Assembly: GCF_019278525.1 (NCBI RefSeq)
Contig: NZ_CP058986.1
Location: forward strand, 4,107,001-4,171,000
DNA: 64,000 nucleotides
DNA from: Polaribacter sp. HaHaR_3_91
Lineage (GTDB): Bacteria; Bacteroidota; Bacteroidia; Flavobacteriales; Flavobacteriaceae
Reading direction: 5' to 3'
Notes under the pieces: model-generated
Database searches by the model: none
Told to the model about the DNA's origin: nothing
The model's input: the letters and a program-made list of their open reading frames with translations, nothing else
Position numbers and translations under genes: made by a program
Shown here: positions 1-10,500 of the stretch, piece after piece
How positions within the stretch are numbered: position 1 is the stretch's first letter
Layout: each line of letters begins with the position of its first letter

Positions 1-1305
1 AGAGTTTTTATACGTATAACCAGTTATGGAAGAGAGTAAGTTAAACTTGTTTTGTTTTTTATTTACAGAATCTAAATATTTTTTAGATTTTCTTACCACT
101 TTTAAACTGTCCTTAAATTTATAATCATCAGTTTCTTCATTCGTTAAAGGTACAGGTCTTAAGGCATTCCAATACAAGGTATCTTTTTCTGTTGCTTGTT
201 TCTCAAACGATAAAACCTCATTAGTAAATGTGTCTTCGTTATATTTTGGTCTAAAATTATATGCAGAATATGCTGATGAAAAGCGGCCATCAAAATTAAA
301 ACCTAATGCATCTACTTTAAAATCTATACTCTGACTAATTAGCACCCAAGCATCGTTTGCTTCTGAATAATTATAGTTTTGTTTTAGATTTAAAACATCT
401 ACAATGGGTATGTTTACTTGAGCTCCGGTAACAGAAACATCTGCGCCATAAATAGCCCAATCATCTTCTACAATATATAAAAAACCATTAAAAACACGAT
501 CATTTTTACGCTTAGGAAGCAATTTTATTTTATTGATGAGTTTGCCATTTGTATCATAAAAAGATCCTTCTAACTTAAAGTTATAATAACCAAAAGCATT
601 TGTAGATATTGGCGAAATTAAATCGCTACCAAAAGTAACACTATTATCATAAAAATTAATATTCGCATCTTCTGCCCTATTAAAACTAATACCATTATCT
701 GTTCCGCTTACTTTAGAAGCAATAATTTTTTCTTTAAACTTTTTCGGGTTTTTCTGAAAATGAATTTCAGAAACCGTTTCAGAAAGATAAATAATTCCGC
801 TTCTTGTAGAATCTAGTGCTCCACCAAAATCGCCCAAATTTTTACCTAAAAACTTCTCTGGAGCATCTTTAATTTTATACAAACCTCTAGAGTAAAATTT
901 AGCTGTATACTTTGTATACTTATCTGTATTTTTATCTTTACTTGCTATTGTGTTTCTAATAATTCTATTTGCAGGATTGTCTTTTGTAGAGATAGAAATT
1001 TCTGCTAATTGTACGTTTTCTTCTTCTAATTGAACATTTAATTCAAAAGGAAAAGATGTAATATTTATTTCTTTTTTTAACGTTGTATAGCCTAAAATTT
1101 GAAAAACAATAGTATGTTTTCCTTTTTTGGTAATGCTTAAAACATATGTTCCGTTATCATTAGAAGTTGTTCCTGTAACAGTTTCATCCAAATAAATACT
1201 TACAAATGATAAAGGTGTATTATTTGTATCTGTAATATTCCCTTTTACTTGTGCTAAGACAGATATTGATAAGCAGAAAAATAGAAGAAAAGTATATTTT
1301 TTCAT
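1..1305 (-). CDS. DUF5686-type outer membrane protein with carboxypeptidase-like regulatory domain (3' end outside window)
   Basis: The first 435 codons are visible and the C-terminus runs off the left edge. The protein opens with a signal peptide (MKKYTFLLFFCLSISVLAQ). A carboxypeptidase-D regulatory-like beta-sandwich follows at about residues 20-105 (VKGNITDTNNTPLSFVSIYL...), the domain that precedes many Bacteroidota outer-membrane barrels. The remainder has the composition of DUF5686 proteins, which are large predicted surface beta-barrels of unknown function. It is divergent from maeB and has its own -7 box about 22 bases upstream of the ATG. The exact family name is inferred from architecture. 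The export signal and the regulatory domain are seen directly. Confidence 0.8.
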   Translation of the reverse strand, partial: MKKYTFLLFFCLSISVLAQVKGNITDTNNTPLSFVSIYLDETVTGTTSNDNGTYVLSITKKGKHTIVFQILGYTTLKKEINITSFPFELNVQLEEENVQLAEISISTKDNPANRIIRNTIASKDKNTDKYTKYTAKFYSRGLYKIKDAPEKFLGKNLGDFGGALDSTRSGIIYLSETVSEIHFQKNPKKFKEKIIASKVSGTDNGISFNRAEDANINFYDNSVTFGSDLISPISTNAFGYYNFKLEGSFYDTNGKLINKIKLLPKRKNDRVFNGFLYIVEDDWAIYGADVSVTGAQVNIPIVDVLNLKQNYNYSEANDAWVLISQSIDFKVDALGFNFDGRFSSAYSAYNFRPKYNEDTFTNEVLSFEKQATEKDTLYWNALRPVPLTNEETDDYKFKDSLKVVRKSKKYLDSVNKKQNKFNLLSSITGYTYKNS

Positions 1306-1327
1306 AGTTTGGTTGTGTTGATAAGAA

Positions 1328-1335
1328 CAAACATA
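1328..1335 (-). promoter_or_regulatory. Candidate -7 promoter box for the DUF5686 gene
   Basis: On the minus strand this reads TATGTTTG, matching the Bacteroidota -7 consensus TAnnTTTG, 22 bases upstream of the ATG at 1305. No convincing -33 TTG was identified. Confidence 0.45.
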
Positions 1336-1489
1336 AACTTTATGATCGACCTAAATCTTTAAAATTTGTTAAACAACAAAAAATAGTGCCCTAACTTAAA
1401 GGTGTTTAAAAAAATAAAAGACCTAATTTTATAAAAATTGACACCTATCAAAAGATTTGAAAATTAATCTTCTCTTTCACTGAAAATCA

Positions 1490-1497
1490 TATCTTTG
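1490..1497 (+). promoter_or_regulatory. Candidate -7 promoter box for maeB
   Basis: TATCTTTG matches the Bacteroidota -7 consensus TAnnTTTG and lies 28 bases before the maeB ATG. No clear -33 TTG at the usual spacing. Confidence 0.5.
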
Positions 1498-1525
1498 TAA
1501 GCTTAAACAAGCAAAGACTTATTAT

Positions 1526-3808
1526 ATGAGCGATTCTAGAAAAAGACACGAAGCTTTATTATATCACGCAAAACCAAAACCAGGAAAAATAGAAGTGGTT
1601 CCTACTAAAAAATATGCCACTCAACACGACTTAGCTTTGGCATACTCACCAGGTGTTGCTGAGCCTTGTTTAGAAATTGAAAAAGACAAAAACAATGCTT
1701 ATAAATATACTGCTAAAGGAAATTTAGTTGCTGTAATATCTAACGGAACTGCCGTTTTAGGTTTGGGAGATATTGGTCCGGATGCCTCTAAACCCGTAAT
1801 GGAAGGTAAAGGATTACTTTTTAAAATATTTGCAGATATCGATGTTTTTGACATTGAAGTAGATGCAACAGATGTAGAACTTTTTATACAAACTGTAAAA
1901 GCAATTGCACCTACTTTTGGTGGAATTAACTTAGAAGATATAAAAGCACCAGAAGCTTTTGAAATTGAAAGACGATTAAAAGAGGAATTAGATATTCCGG
2001 TAATGCACGATGACCAACACGGAACAGCAATTATTTCTGCTGCAGCCTTAAAAAATGCGATTGACATTACCAATAAAGATATTAGTAAAGTAAAAATTGT
2101 AGTTAACGGAGCTGGAGCTGCGGCAATTTCTTGTACCCTTTTATATTTAAAACTAGGTGTAAAGAAAGAAAACGTAGTAATGTGCGATAGTAAAGGTGTT
2201 ATTAGAAGCGATAGAGACAACCTTACTTCTCAAAAAGCCGAATTTGCAACTGACAGAGATTTACATACTCTAGATGAAGCAATGCATGATGCTGATGTAT
2301 TTATTGGTTTATCGAAAGGAAATGTAGTTACTCCACAGATGCTTTTAACCATGGCTAAAGACCCTATTGTTTTTGCAATGGCAAACCCTGTGGCCGAAAT
2401 AGACTACGATTTAGCAGTTGCTACAAGAAAAGATATTATAATGGCTACGGGAAGATCTGACCATCCTAACCAAGTGAATAATGTACTTGGATTTCCATTT
2501 ATTTTTAGAGGAGCTTTAGATGTTAGAGCTACTAAAATTAATGAGGAAATGAAAATGGCAGCCGTTCATGCTTTAGCCGATTTAGCTAAAAAATCGGTAC
2601 CAGAACAAGTAAACATTGTTTATGATGAAGTAAGTTTGGCTTACGGAAGAGAATACATTATTCCAAAACCATTTGATCCAAGATTAATTTATGAAATTCC
2701 ACCAGCAATTGCAAAAGCTGCGATGGATTCTGGTGTTGCTCTACAACCAATTGAAGATTGGGATAAATATAGAGAAGAATTAATGGAGCGCTCTGGTTCT
2801 GGAAATAAAGAGATTAGACTTTTACACAATAGAGCAAAAAGTAATAGAAAACGTATTGTGTTTGCAGAAGCAGACCATATAGATGTTTTAAAAGCTGCAC
2901 AAAGAGTACATGATGAAAAAATTGGGGATCCAATATTATTAGGAAGAAAAGAAGTAATCTTAGCTTTAAAAGCAGAAATAGGATTTACTGCAATTGTACC
3001 AATTATAGATCCAAAAACCGATGAAGAAGCAGAACGTAGAGAGCGTTTTGGAAAAATTTATTGGAAAAATAGAAGACGTAAAGGACGTACTTTATCTGAA
3101 GCAACAAAATTAATGCGAGAACGTAATTATTTTGCTGCAATGATGGTGAATGAAGAAGAAGCAGATGCATTAATTACAGGATATTCTAGACCTTACCCAA
3201 CTGTTTTAAAACCAATTTTAGAACTTATTGAAAAAGACAAAGGAATTACTAAAATTGCTGCAACCAACTTAATGTTAACCAAACAAGGTCCGTTATTTTT
3301 AGCAGATACTACAATTAACATAAATCCTACGGCAAAAGAATTGGTGAAAATTTCACAAATGACTGGTAATTTTGTAAAAATGTTTGGTATGAAACCAAAC
3401 ATGGCAATGGTTTCTTTTTCTAACTTTGGATCTTCAAGTTCAGAAACTTCTAAAAAGATAACCGAAGCTGTTTCTTACCTACACAGACACTTTCCAGACA
3501 CTATTATTGATGGAGAATTACAAGCAGATTTTGCTTTAAATCCAGAAATGTTAGCAAAAGAATTTCCGTTTTCGAAACTAAATGGTAAAAAAGTAAATGT
3601 TTTAATATTCCCTAATTTAGAGTCTGCAAACATTACTTATAAGTTAATGAAACAATTAAACCACGCAGAATCTATTGGTCCAATAATTTTAGGATTAAGT
3701 AAACCTGTACATATTTTACAATTAGGCTCTAGTGTAGATGAAATGGTAAACATGGCTGCATTGGCTGCTGTAGATGCCCAAGAAAAAGAAAAAAGAAGTA
3801 AAATTTAA
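1526..3808 (+). CDS. maeB: NADP-dependent malic enzyme, malic/phosphotransacetylase fusion
   Basis: MaeB-type enzymes decarboxylate malate to pyruvate with reduction of NADP, feeding pyruvate and NADPH to biosynthesis in the cytoplasm. The N-terminal malic domain (about residues 15-390) shows the conserved LAYSPGVAEPC stretch near residue 40, the metal-site region with MHDDQHGTA, and the dinucleotide loop VVNGAGAAAISC. A phosphate acetyl/butyryl-transferase-like domain fills about 430-760. In this family that domain is generally regulatory (acetyl-CoA sensing) rather than a working transferase. The 760-residue length is normal for the fusion. It is followed by a long hairpin and then ruvA, a common flavobacterial order. 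Confidence 0.95.
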   Translation: MSDSRKRHEALLYHAKPKPGKIEVVPTKKYATQHDLALAYSPGVAEPCLEIEKDKNNAYKYTAKGNLVAVISNGTAVLGLGDIGPDASKPVMEGKGLLFKIFADIDVFDIEVDATDVELFIQTVKAIAPTFGGINLEDIKAPEAFEIERRLKEELDIPVMHDDQHGTAIISAAALKNAIDITNKDISKVKIVVNGAGAAAISCTLLYLKLGVKKENVVMCDSKGVIRSDRDNLTSQKAEFATDRDLHTLDEAMHDADVFIGLSKGNVVTPQMLLTMAKDPIVFAMANPVAEIDYDLAVATRKDIIMATGRSDHPNQVNNVLGFPFIFRGALDVRATKINEEMKMAAVHALADLAKKSVPEQVNIVYDEVSLAYGREYIIPKPFDPRLIYEIPPAIAKAAMDSGVALQPIEDWDKYREELMERSGSGNKEIRLLHNRAKSNRKRIVFAEADHIDVLKAAQRVHDEKIGDPILLGRKEVILALKAEIGFTAIVPIIDPKTDEEAERRERFGKIYWKNRRRKGRTLSEATKLMRERNYFAAMMVNEEEADALITGYSRPYPTVLKPILELIEKDKGITKIAATNLMLTKQGPLFLADTTININPTAKELVKISQMTGNFVKMFGMKPNMAMVSFSNFGSSSSETSKKITEAVSYLHRHFPDTIIDGELQADFALNPEMLAKEFPFSKLNGKKVNVLIFPNLESANITYKLMKQLNHAESIGPIILGLSKPVHILQLGSSVDEMVNMAALAAVDAQEKEKRSKI

Positions 3809-3857
3809 TAATATCTAGCTTAAGGTTAATTTGATGTAAGAATCGAGTTTAAATAAA

Positions 3858-3904
3858 ATAGAGATTAGACATTTATTTGTTATCATTTAAAGTCTAATCT
3901 CTAT
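3858..3904 (+). terminator. Long-stem hairpin between maeB and ruvA
   Basis: A 13-bp perfect inverted repeat (ATAGAGATTAGAC / GTCTAATCTCTAT) encloses a 21-nt AT-rich loop. It sits 50 bases after the maeB stop. There is no clean U-run after the stem, so it may be a processing or stability element rather than a classical terminator. Confidence 0.5.
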
Positions 3905-3980
3905 GATTTATAAAATATAAATTGCGCTCACACCTAACCTAAAATAAATTCTTACTTTAGAGGCTTATAAAAAGAAATAT

Positions 3981-4562
3981 ATGATTACACAAGTTAGAGG
4001 AAGGTTGGTAGAAAAAAACCCAACAGAAGTTGTTGTAGATTGCAATGGAGTTGGTTATTTATTACATATTTCTCTAAATACTTTCTCTAGTTTACCCGAT
4101 GATGAAGCTATTGTTTTATACACACATTTATCAATAAGAGAAGACGCACACACCCTTTTTGGTTTTTTTACAAAAACAGAGAGAGAAGTTTTTAAGTTGT
4201 TAATTTCTGTTTCAGGTGTTGGACCAAGTATTGCAAGAACAATGTTGTCATCTATGACATCAGAAGAAATACAACATGCTATTGCATCAGAAAATGTACC
4301 ACTCATACAATCTGTAAAAGGAATCGGTGCAAAAACAGCACAAAGAGTTATTGTAGATTTAAAGGATAAAATTTTAAAAACCTTTAATATTGATGAAGTT
4401 TCTACTTTTACAAGCAATACCAATAAGGATGAAGCGTTATCTGCTTTAGAAGTTTTAGGGTTTAATAAAAAGCAATCAGAGAAAGTGATCTCAACAATTT
4501 TAAAAGAAAACCCGGAAGCTACCGTAGAAAACTTAATAAAACTAGCCTTAAAAAATTTATAA
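3981..4562 (+). CDS. ruvA: Holliday junction branch migration protein RuvA
   Basis: RuvA forms the tetramer that grips the four-way junction and loads the RuvB motor during recombinational repair. The N-terminal OB-fold begins MITQVRGRLVEKNPTEVVVD. Two helix-hairpin-helix motifs follow (VSGVGPSIARTML near residue 77 and VKGIGAKTAQRVIVDLK near 111). The C-terminal RuvB-binding three-helix domain (about 148-193) carries the ALEVLGFNKKQ segment. The length of 193 residues is standard. sprA starts 5 bases after the stop, so the two genes are probably cotranscribed. Confidence 0.97.
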   Translation: MITQVRGRLVEKNPTEVVVDCNGVGYLLHISLNTFSSLPDDEAIVLYTHLSIREDAHTLFGFFTKTEREVFKLLISVSGVGPSIARTMLSSMTSEEIQHAIASENVPLIQSVKGIGAKTAQRVIVDLKDKILKTFNIDEVSTFTSNTNKDEALSALEVLGFNKKQSEKVISTILKENPEATVENLIKLALKNL

Positions 4563-4567
4563 GAATT

Positions 4568-7500
4568 TTGAAAAATTTTTTGAAAAAAATATTTTTATTT
4601 CTTGCTTTTGCTTTCATAGCAAACACCTCTTATGCGCAAACAGATAAGGATACAGATTCCATAACAGTAAAAAAAGATACTCTAGACTTAAGATATAACT
4701 TTAAAAAAGAGCAAACTGGTGGTTTATTTTTAGATTATCTGGCAGAGAAAGAAATTATTTTTGATAAAGATTTAAACAGGTATGTAATTTTCGAAAAAAT
4801 AGGTGATTACTACACCAAAACCCCCATTTATCTTACACAAAGAGAATACGCAGATTATCGTTTAAAACGAGATATGACGCAATATTACAAAGACAAAGTA
4901 AGTGCTACGAACTCTAACAAAAAAGGATCTAAAGAAGCTCAAAAAGATCTACTACCAACATATTATGTAAAATCTGACTTATTTAAAACTATTTTTGGAG
5001 GGAGTGAAATTAAAGTAACACCTACTGGAAGCTTAAATTTAAAGCTCGGTTTTATTTATCAGAATACAGAAAACCCACAATTATCCGAAGAAAACAGAAG
5101 TAGTTTTACGTTTGATTTTGATCAACAAATTAATGCAAGTATTCGTGCACAAGTAGGTACACGTTTAGATTTCACAGCAAATTACGACACACAATCTACT
5201 TTCGATTTTCAGAATTTAGTAAAAATTGGGTACGAGCCAACAGAAGATGATATTTTACAAGGAATAGAAGCAGGTAATGTTTCTATGCCTATTAAAAACT
5301 CTTTAATAAACGGAGCTCAAAGTCTTTTTGGGGTAAAAACACAATTAAAATTTGGGAACACTAATATAACCGCTGTTTTCTCTCAACAAAACTCAGAAAG
5401 TACCACAACTGTTGCAGAAGGTGGTGCTTCTATACAAGAATTTCAATTAAAGGCTACGGATTATGATAATGATCGTCACTTTTTCTTATCACAATATTTT
5501 ATAGATAACTACGCAAACTCTCTTAAAAACTATCCTTTAATTAATAGTCAGGTTAGTATTACAAGAGCAGAAGTTTGGATTACCAATACAAGCTCTAGTA
5601 CAGAAGATTATAGAAGTATTGTAGCTCTAGCAGATATAGGAGAATCTAATACGGATGTTTTGGTAAATCAAACAGGAGAAGTACAGCCAACAAGTCCGCC
5701 AACAACTACAGGTGGAAATATCCCAACAAACGAATCGAATAATTTATCTAATTTACTAACGACAACTAGTGGTATTAGAAATATTTCTACCGTAAATAGT
5801 ACTTTACAACCTTACAACATGAGTGAGGGCACAGACTATTCTGTATTAGAAAATGCAAGAAAATTAAACACTAGTGAGTTTACGTTAAACTCTCAATTAG
5901 GTTTTATTTCTTTAAATAGAAGGTTAAACGATGGTGAAGTTTTAGCGGTTGCTTATGAATATACAATTGCAGGTGGCGTTTCTGGAAGTACAAAAACTTC
6001 TTTTAAAGTAGGTGAATTTTCTAACGATGGTATTCAAGCTCCACAAACTCTAGCTGTAAAATTATTACGTAGTGAAATCTTAAAAACTAACAGAGAGAGA
6101 GTTGTTAATGGTGCTACTATTACAGAATCTTTTCCTACATGGCGTTTAATGATGAAGAACGTGTATGCATTAGGTACTTTTCCTTTATCTCAAGATGGTT
6201 TCTATTTCGAAATTCAATACAGAGATGACCAAACAGGTATTTCTTCTAATGTTTTACAAAATGCAAATACAGCAGGCATACCTAACCTACCATTAATACA
6301 GGTTTTTAAGTTAGACCAATTAGACCAAAGTCAATATAGAACTCCAGACGGATATTTTGATTATGTAGAAGGTATTACCGTAAATTCTCAAAACGGATTT
6401 ATCTTTTTCCCAGAACCAGAACCTTTTGGTAATGATTTAGTTCAACAGAACACCAATGATGTTGGTTTAGATGAAACGGTAGATAACAATTATTTATTTA
6501 AAGAACTTTATTTAAACACCAAAATAAACGCACAAAACAACTATCAAAATAAAGACAAGTATTTCTTAAAAGGATATTTTAAATCCGAAAATTCTGGAGG
6601 AATACCAATTGGAGCATTTAACGTACCAAGAGGGTCGGTTACAGTAACTGCAGGAGGTAGACAATTGGTAGAAGGTGTAGATTATGTGGTAGATTATCAA
6701 TTGGGTCGTGTGCAAATTATAGACACTGGCTTGCAAGCTTCTGGAACTCCAATTAGTGTTTCTACAGAAAACAACGCGGTGTTTAATCAACAACGTAAAA
6801 CCTTTATGGGGGTTGATGTTGAACATAAGTTTTCAGATAAATTTATTATTGGTGCCACCATTTTAAATGTAAATGAAAGACCTATTACTCCAAAAGTTAA
6901 TTTTGGTTCAGACCCAATAAACAATACCATGTTTGGGGCAAATATAGATTACACTACAGAGGTTCCTTATTTTACAAAATTGGCAAATAAATTACCTTTT
7001 GTAGACACAGATGTACCTTCTAATTTATCGGTTAGGGCAGATATGGCATATTTGCTTCCAGGAACGCCAAGTGGTATTGATGTAGCGGGTACTGCAACTT
7101 CTTATATAGATGATTTTGAAGCTTCTCAAATACCAATTAGTATCTTATCACCATTAGATTGGCATGAGGCAAGTACTCCAAAATTTTTCACAGGTTTTAA
7201 TGGAGATCAAGAAGATTTATCTTACAATTACCAAAGAGGAAAATTGGCATGGTATAATGTAGACCAAATTTTCTACGGAGCTGGAGATACACCATCAAAT
7301 ATTAATGCAGCAGAACTTTCTAGAGCAGAAACAAGACAGATTAATTATAGGGAATTATTCCCTAATGTGCAGTTAGATATTACACAGAACTCAGTAATAA
7401 GAACTTTAGATTTAGCTTATTTTCCATCTGAAAGAGGTTCTTATAATTTTGATACAGGTATTAATGTGAAAGCAGACGGAACTTTCTCTGACCCACAAAA

Positions 7501-10500
7501 TAGATGGGCGGGAGTTATGAGAGCTTTAACAACCAACAATTTTGATCAAGCAAATGTTGAATATGTACAGTTTTGGGTAATGGATCCTTATGAAAATTAT
7601 TCCATTACCGAGACAGAAGGTTTACCTATAGGCATGAATCCGGAAGATCCATCAAACCAAATTGGAGATTTATACATAAACTTAGGTAATGTTTCTGAAG
7701 ACATCTTAAAAGATAGTCGTAAAATGTTTGAAAACGGTTTACCAGAAACTGGTGGAGAAATAAATACCGCAGAAACAACTTGGGGAAAAGTACCAACAAA
7801 CTCATCTATAATTTATGCTTTTGATGAAAATGATGAGTCTAGAGCAAACCAAGATCTTGGATATAATGGTTTAAATGATGCTGAAGAATTTGCGAAGTAC
7901 AGTACAACTCTTCCTAACTTTAGTAAATTAAACCCTAATGATCCTGCATCAGATAATTTTCAATATTTTAGAGGTAGTGAGTTAGACGCAAATCGTGCTT
8001 CTATAATTACTAGGTACAAAGATTACAACAATACACAAGGAAATTCTCCAACCTTAAATCAATCTACAGAAAGCTACCCTACTTCATCTACAACCTACCC
8101 AGATGTAGAAGATATTAATAAAGATCAGACCATGAATACCGTAGAAAGTTACTACGAGTATAAAGTTTCTATGAATAGAAATGATTTGGTTGTTGGAAAG
8201 AATTTTATTGTTGATAAAAAAACAACAGATGTAACTTTAGAAAACGGAGCAAACCAAACAACAACTTGGTATCAATTTAGAGTACCTATTAGAAGCGGAA
8301 CACCTGTAAATGGTATTTCAGACTTTAATAGTATTCGTTTTGTTAGAATGTTTTTAACTAGTTTTAAAATACCAGTAGTACTTCGTTTTGGAGAGTTAGA
8401 TTTGGTACGTGGAGACTGGAGACGTTATACAAAAACATTAGACGAATCTATTTCTACACCAGAAGATTTAGATGAAAATGAATTAAAAGATTTTGAAGTT
8501 GGTGTTGTAAGTATAGAGCAAAATGAAGGAAGCTACATTCAGCCTCCAGGAATAGAAAGAGAGCAATTACAAGGTAGTACAAGCGTACAATTACAAAATG
8601 AACAATCTGTAACCTTAAAAGTAAATAATTTACCTGCAAACGAAACCAGAGCCATTTATAAAAACATAAGCATTGATTTAAGACGATTTAAAAATTTAAA
8701 AATGTTTATGCACCTTCAAAAAAATGAAGGAGCTCTTGCTATTAATGACAATGATTTTTCTGCAGTTATAAGATTAGGTACAGATTTAGATGATAACTTT
8801 TATCAAATAGAACTCCCTTTAAAAGTATCTCAAAATGGTACTTCTGCTTTAGATATTTGGCCAGAAGCAAATAATTTAGATGCTTTTCTAGAAACTTTTG
8901 GATTGGTAAAATTAGAAAGAGACAGAGCTGGTGTTGCCATTACAGACATCTATACTTCTATTGAGCAAGATACCGAAATACCGTATACAATTTCAGTAAA
9001 AGGAAACCCAACTTTAGCAGAATTAAAAACAATTGTTTTAGGAGTAAAAAACAAAACAACATCGCCAATTAGTGGTGAGGTTTGGTTTAATGAGTTGCGT
9101 TCTTCTGGTTTTGATAATGAAGGTGGATGGGCAGCTGTACTAAATGCAGATGCAAATTTTGCAGATGTAGCAAATGTATCTTTATCTGGTAGTATGTCTA
9201 CCGTTGGTTTTGGTAATGTAGAAGACAGAGTAGGACAACGTAGTTTAGATGAAACAAAACAATATGATGTTGCTACTACTATAAATTTAGGTAAAGTATT
9301 AACTCCTAAAAAATGGGGAATTCAATTGCCAATGAGTTATAGTATTGGTGAACTTTATATAGATCCAAAATACGATCCTCAGTTTCAAGACGTAGAATTA
9401 GCAGATGCTTTAGGTGAAAATGAAAATAGTGAGTTTTCTAGAGATTATACCAAAAGAACAAGCATTAGCTTTACAAACGTTAAGAAGAATAGAAATCCTA
9501 ATTCTACAAAAAAACCTAAGTTTTATGATGTAGAAAACGTAGCTGTTTCTTATGCTCATAACAAAGAATATCAACGAAATTACAACATTAAAAAACGTAT
9601 TAACGAAAGTGTAAGAGCTTCTGCATCTTATAATTTTAGTTTCGATTCTAAACCATTTGAACCATTTAAAAATAATGATTCTATTTTTAGAAATAAATAT
9701 TGGCAGCTTATAAAAGACTTTAATTTTAATCCAATCCCTAAAACTTTTGCAATTAATTCTAGTATCAACAGAAATTATAACGAACAACAATCTAGAAATT
9801 TAGTTTCAGGTTTATCCGCTCAACCAGAATTAAAACAACGTAGATTTTTATTCGATTGGGATTATACCATCGGTTTCGATTTAACAAAATCGTTACAAGT
9901 AAACTTTAATGCAACCAACAGTTATATTTACGATACTTTTGGTAGCAATGATGAAATACAGGTTTTTGATGACTTTTTTAATACCGGAAGAGCAAATCAT
10001 TACCATCAAGCATTAAACGGAACGTATAATTTACCTATCGATAAAATTCCTTTTTTAAAGTTTATAAAAGCAGACTATGCATATACTGCAGATTTTGACT
10101 GGCAAGCAGCTCCTCAAAATACGATAGACGTTAATGGTGTTGATGTCCCTTCTGTAAACTTAATAGGAAACACGATACAAAATGCAAATACACACAATTT
10201 AAATACCACTATTAATTTTGATGCTTTTTACAAAGGGCTTGGTTTCGAAAAATTATTATTGACTAAAAATCAACGTAAAAGTGCAAAAGGAGATCAAGGT
10301 ACTGGTTTACCAAGAACTCCTGGTAGAGTTAAGCAAAACAAAAAATTATCTATCGGTAAAAAGATCTTAAAAGGTACTTATGACGTTCTAACTTCGGTAA
10401 AACAAGGGAAGATAAGTTATTCAGAAAACAATGGTCAATTATTACCAGGGTATACAGAAGATGTTGGTTTTTTAGGAGGTGCTCCTACTTCTTTTGCTTT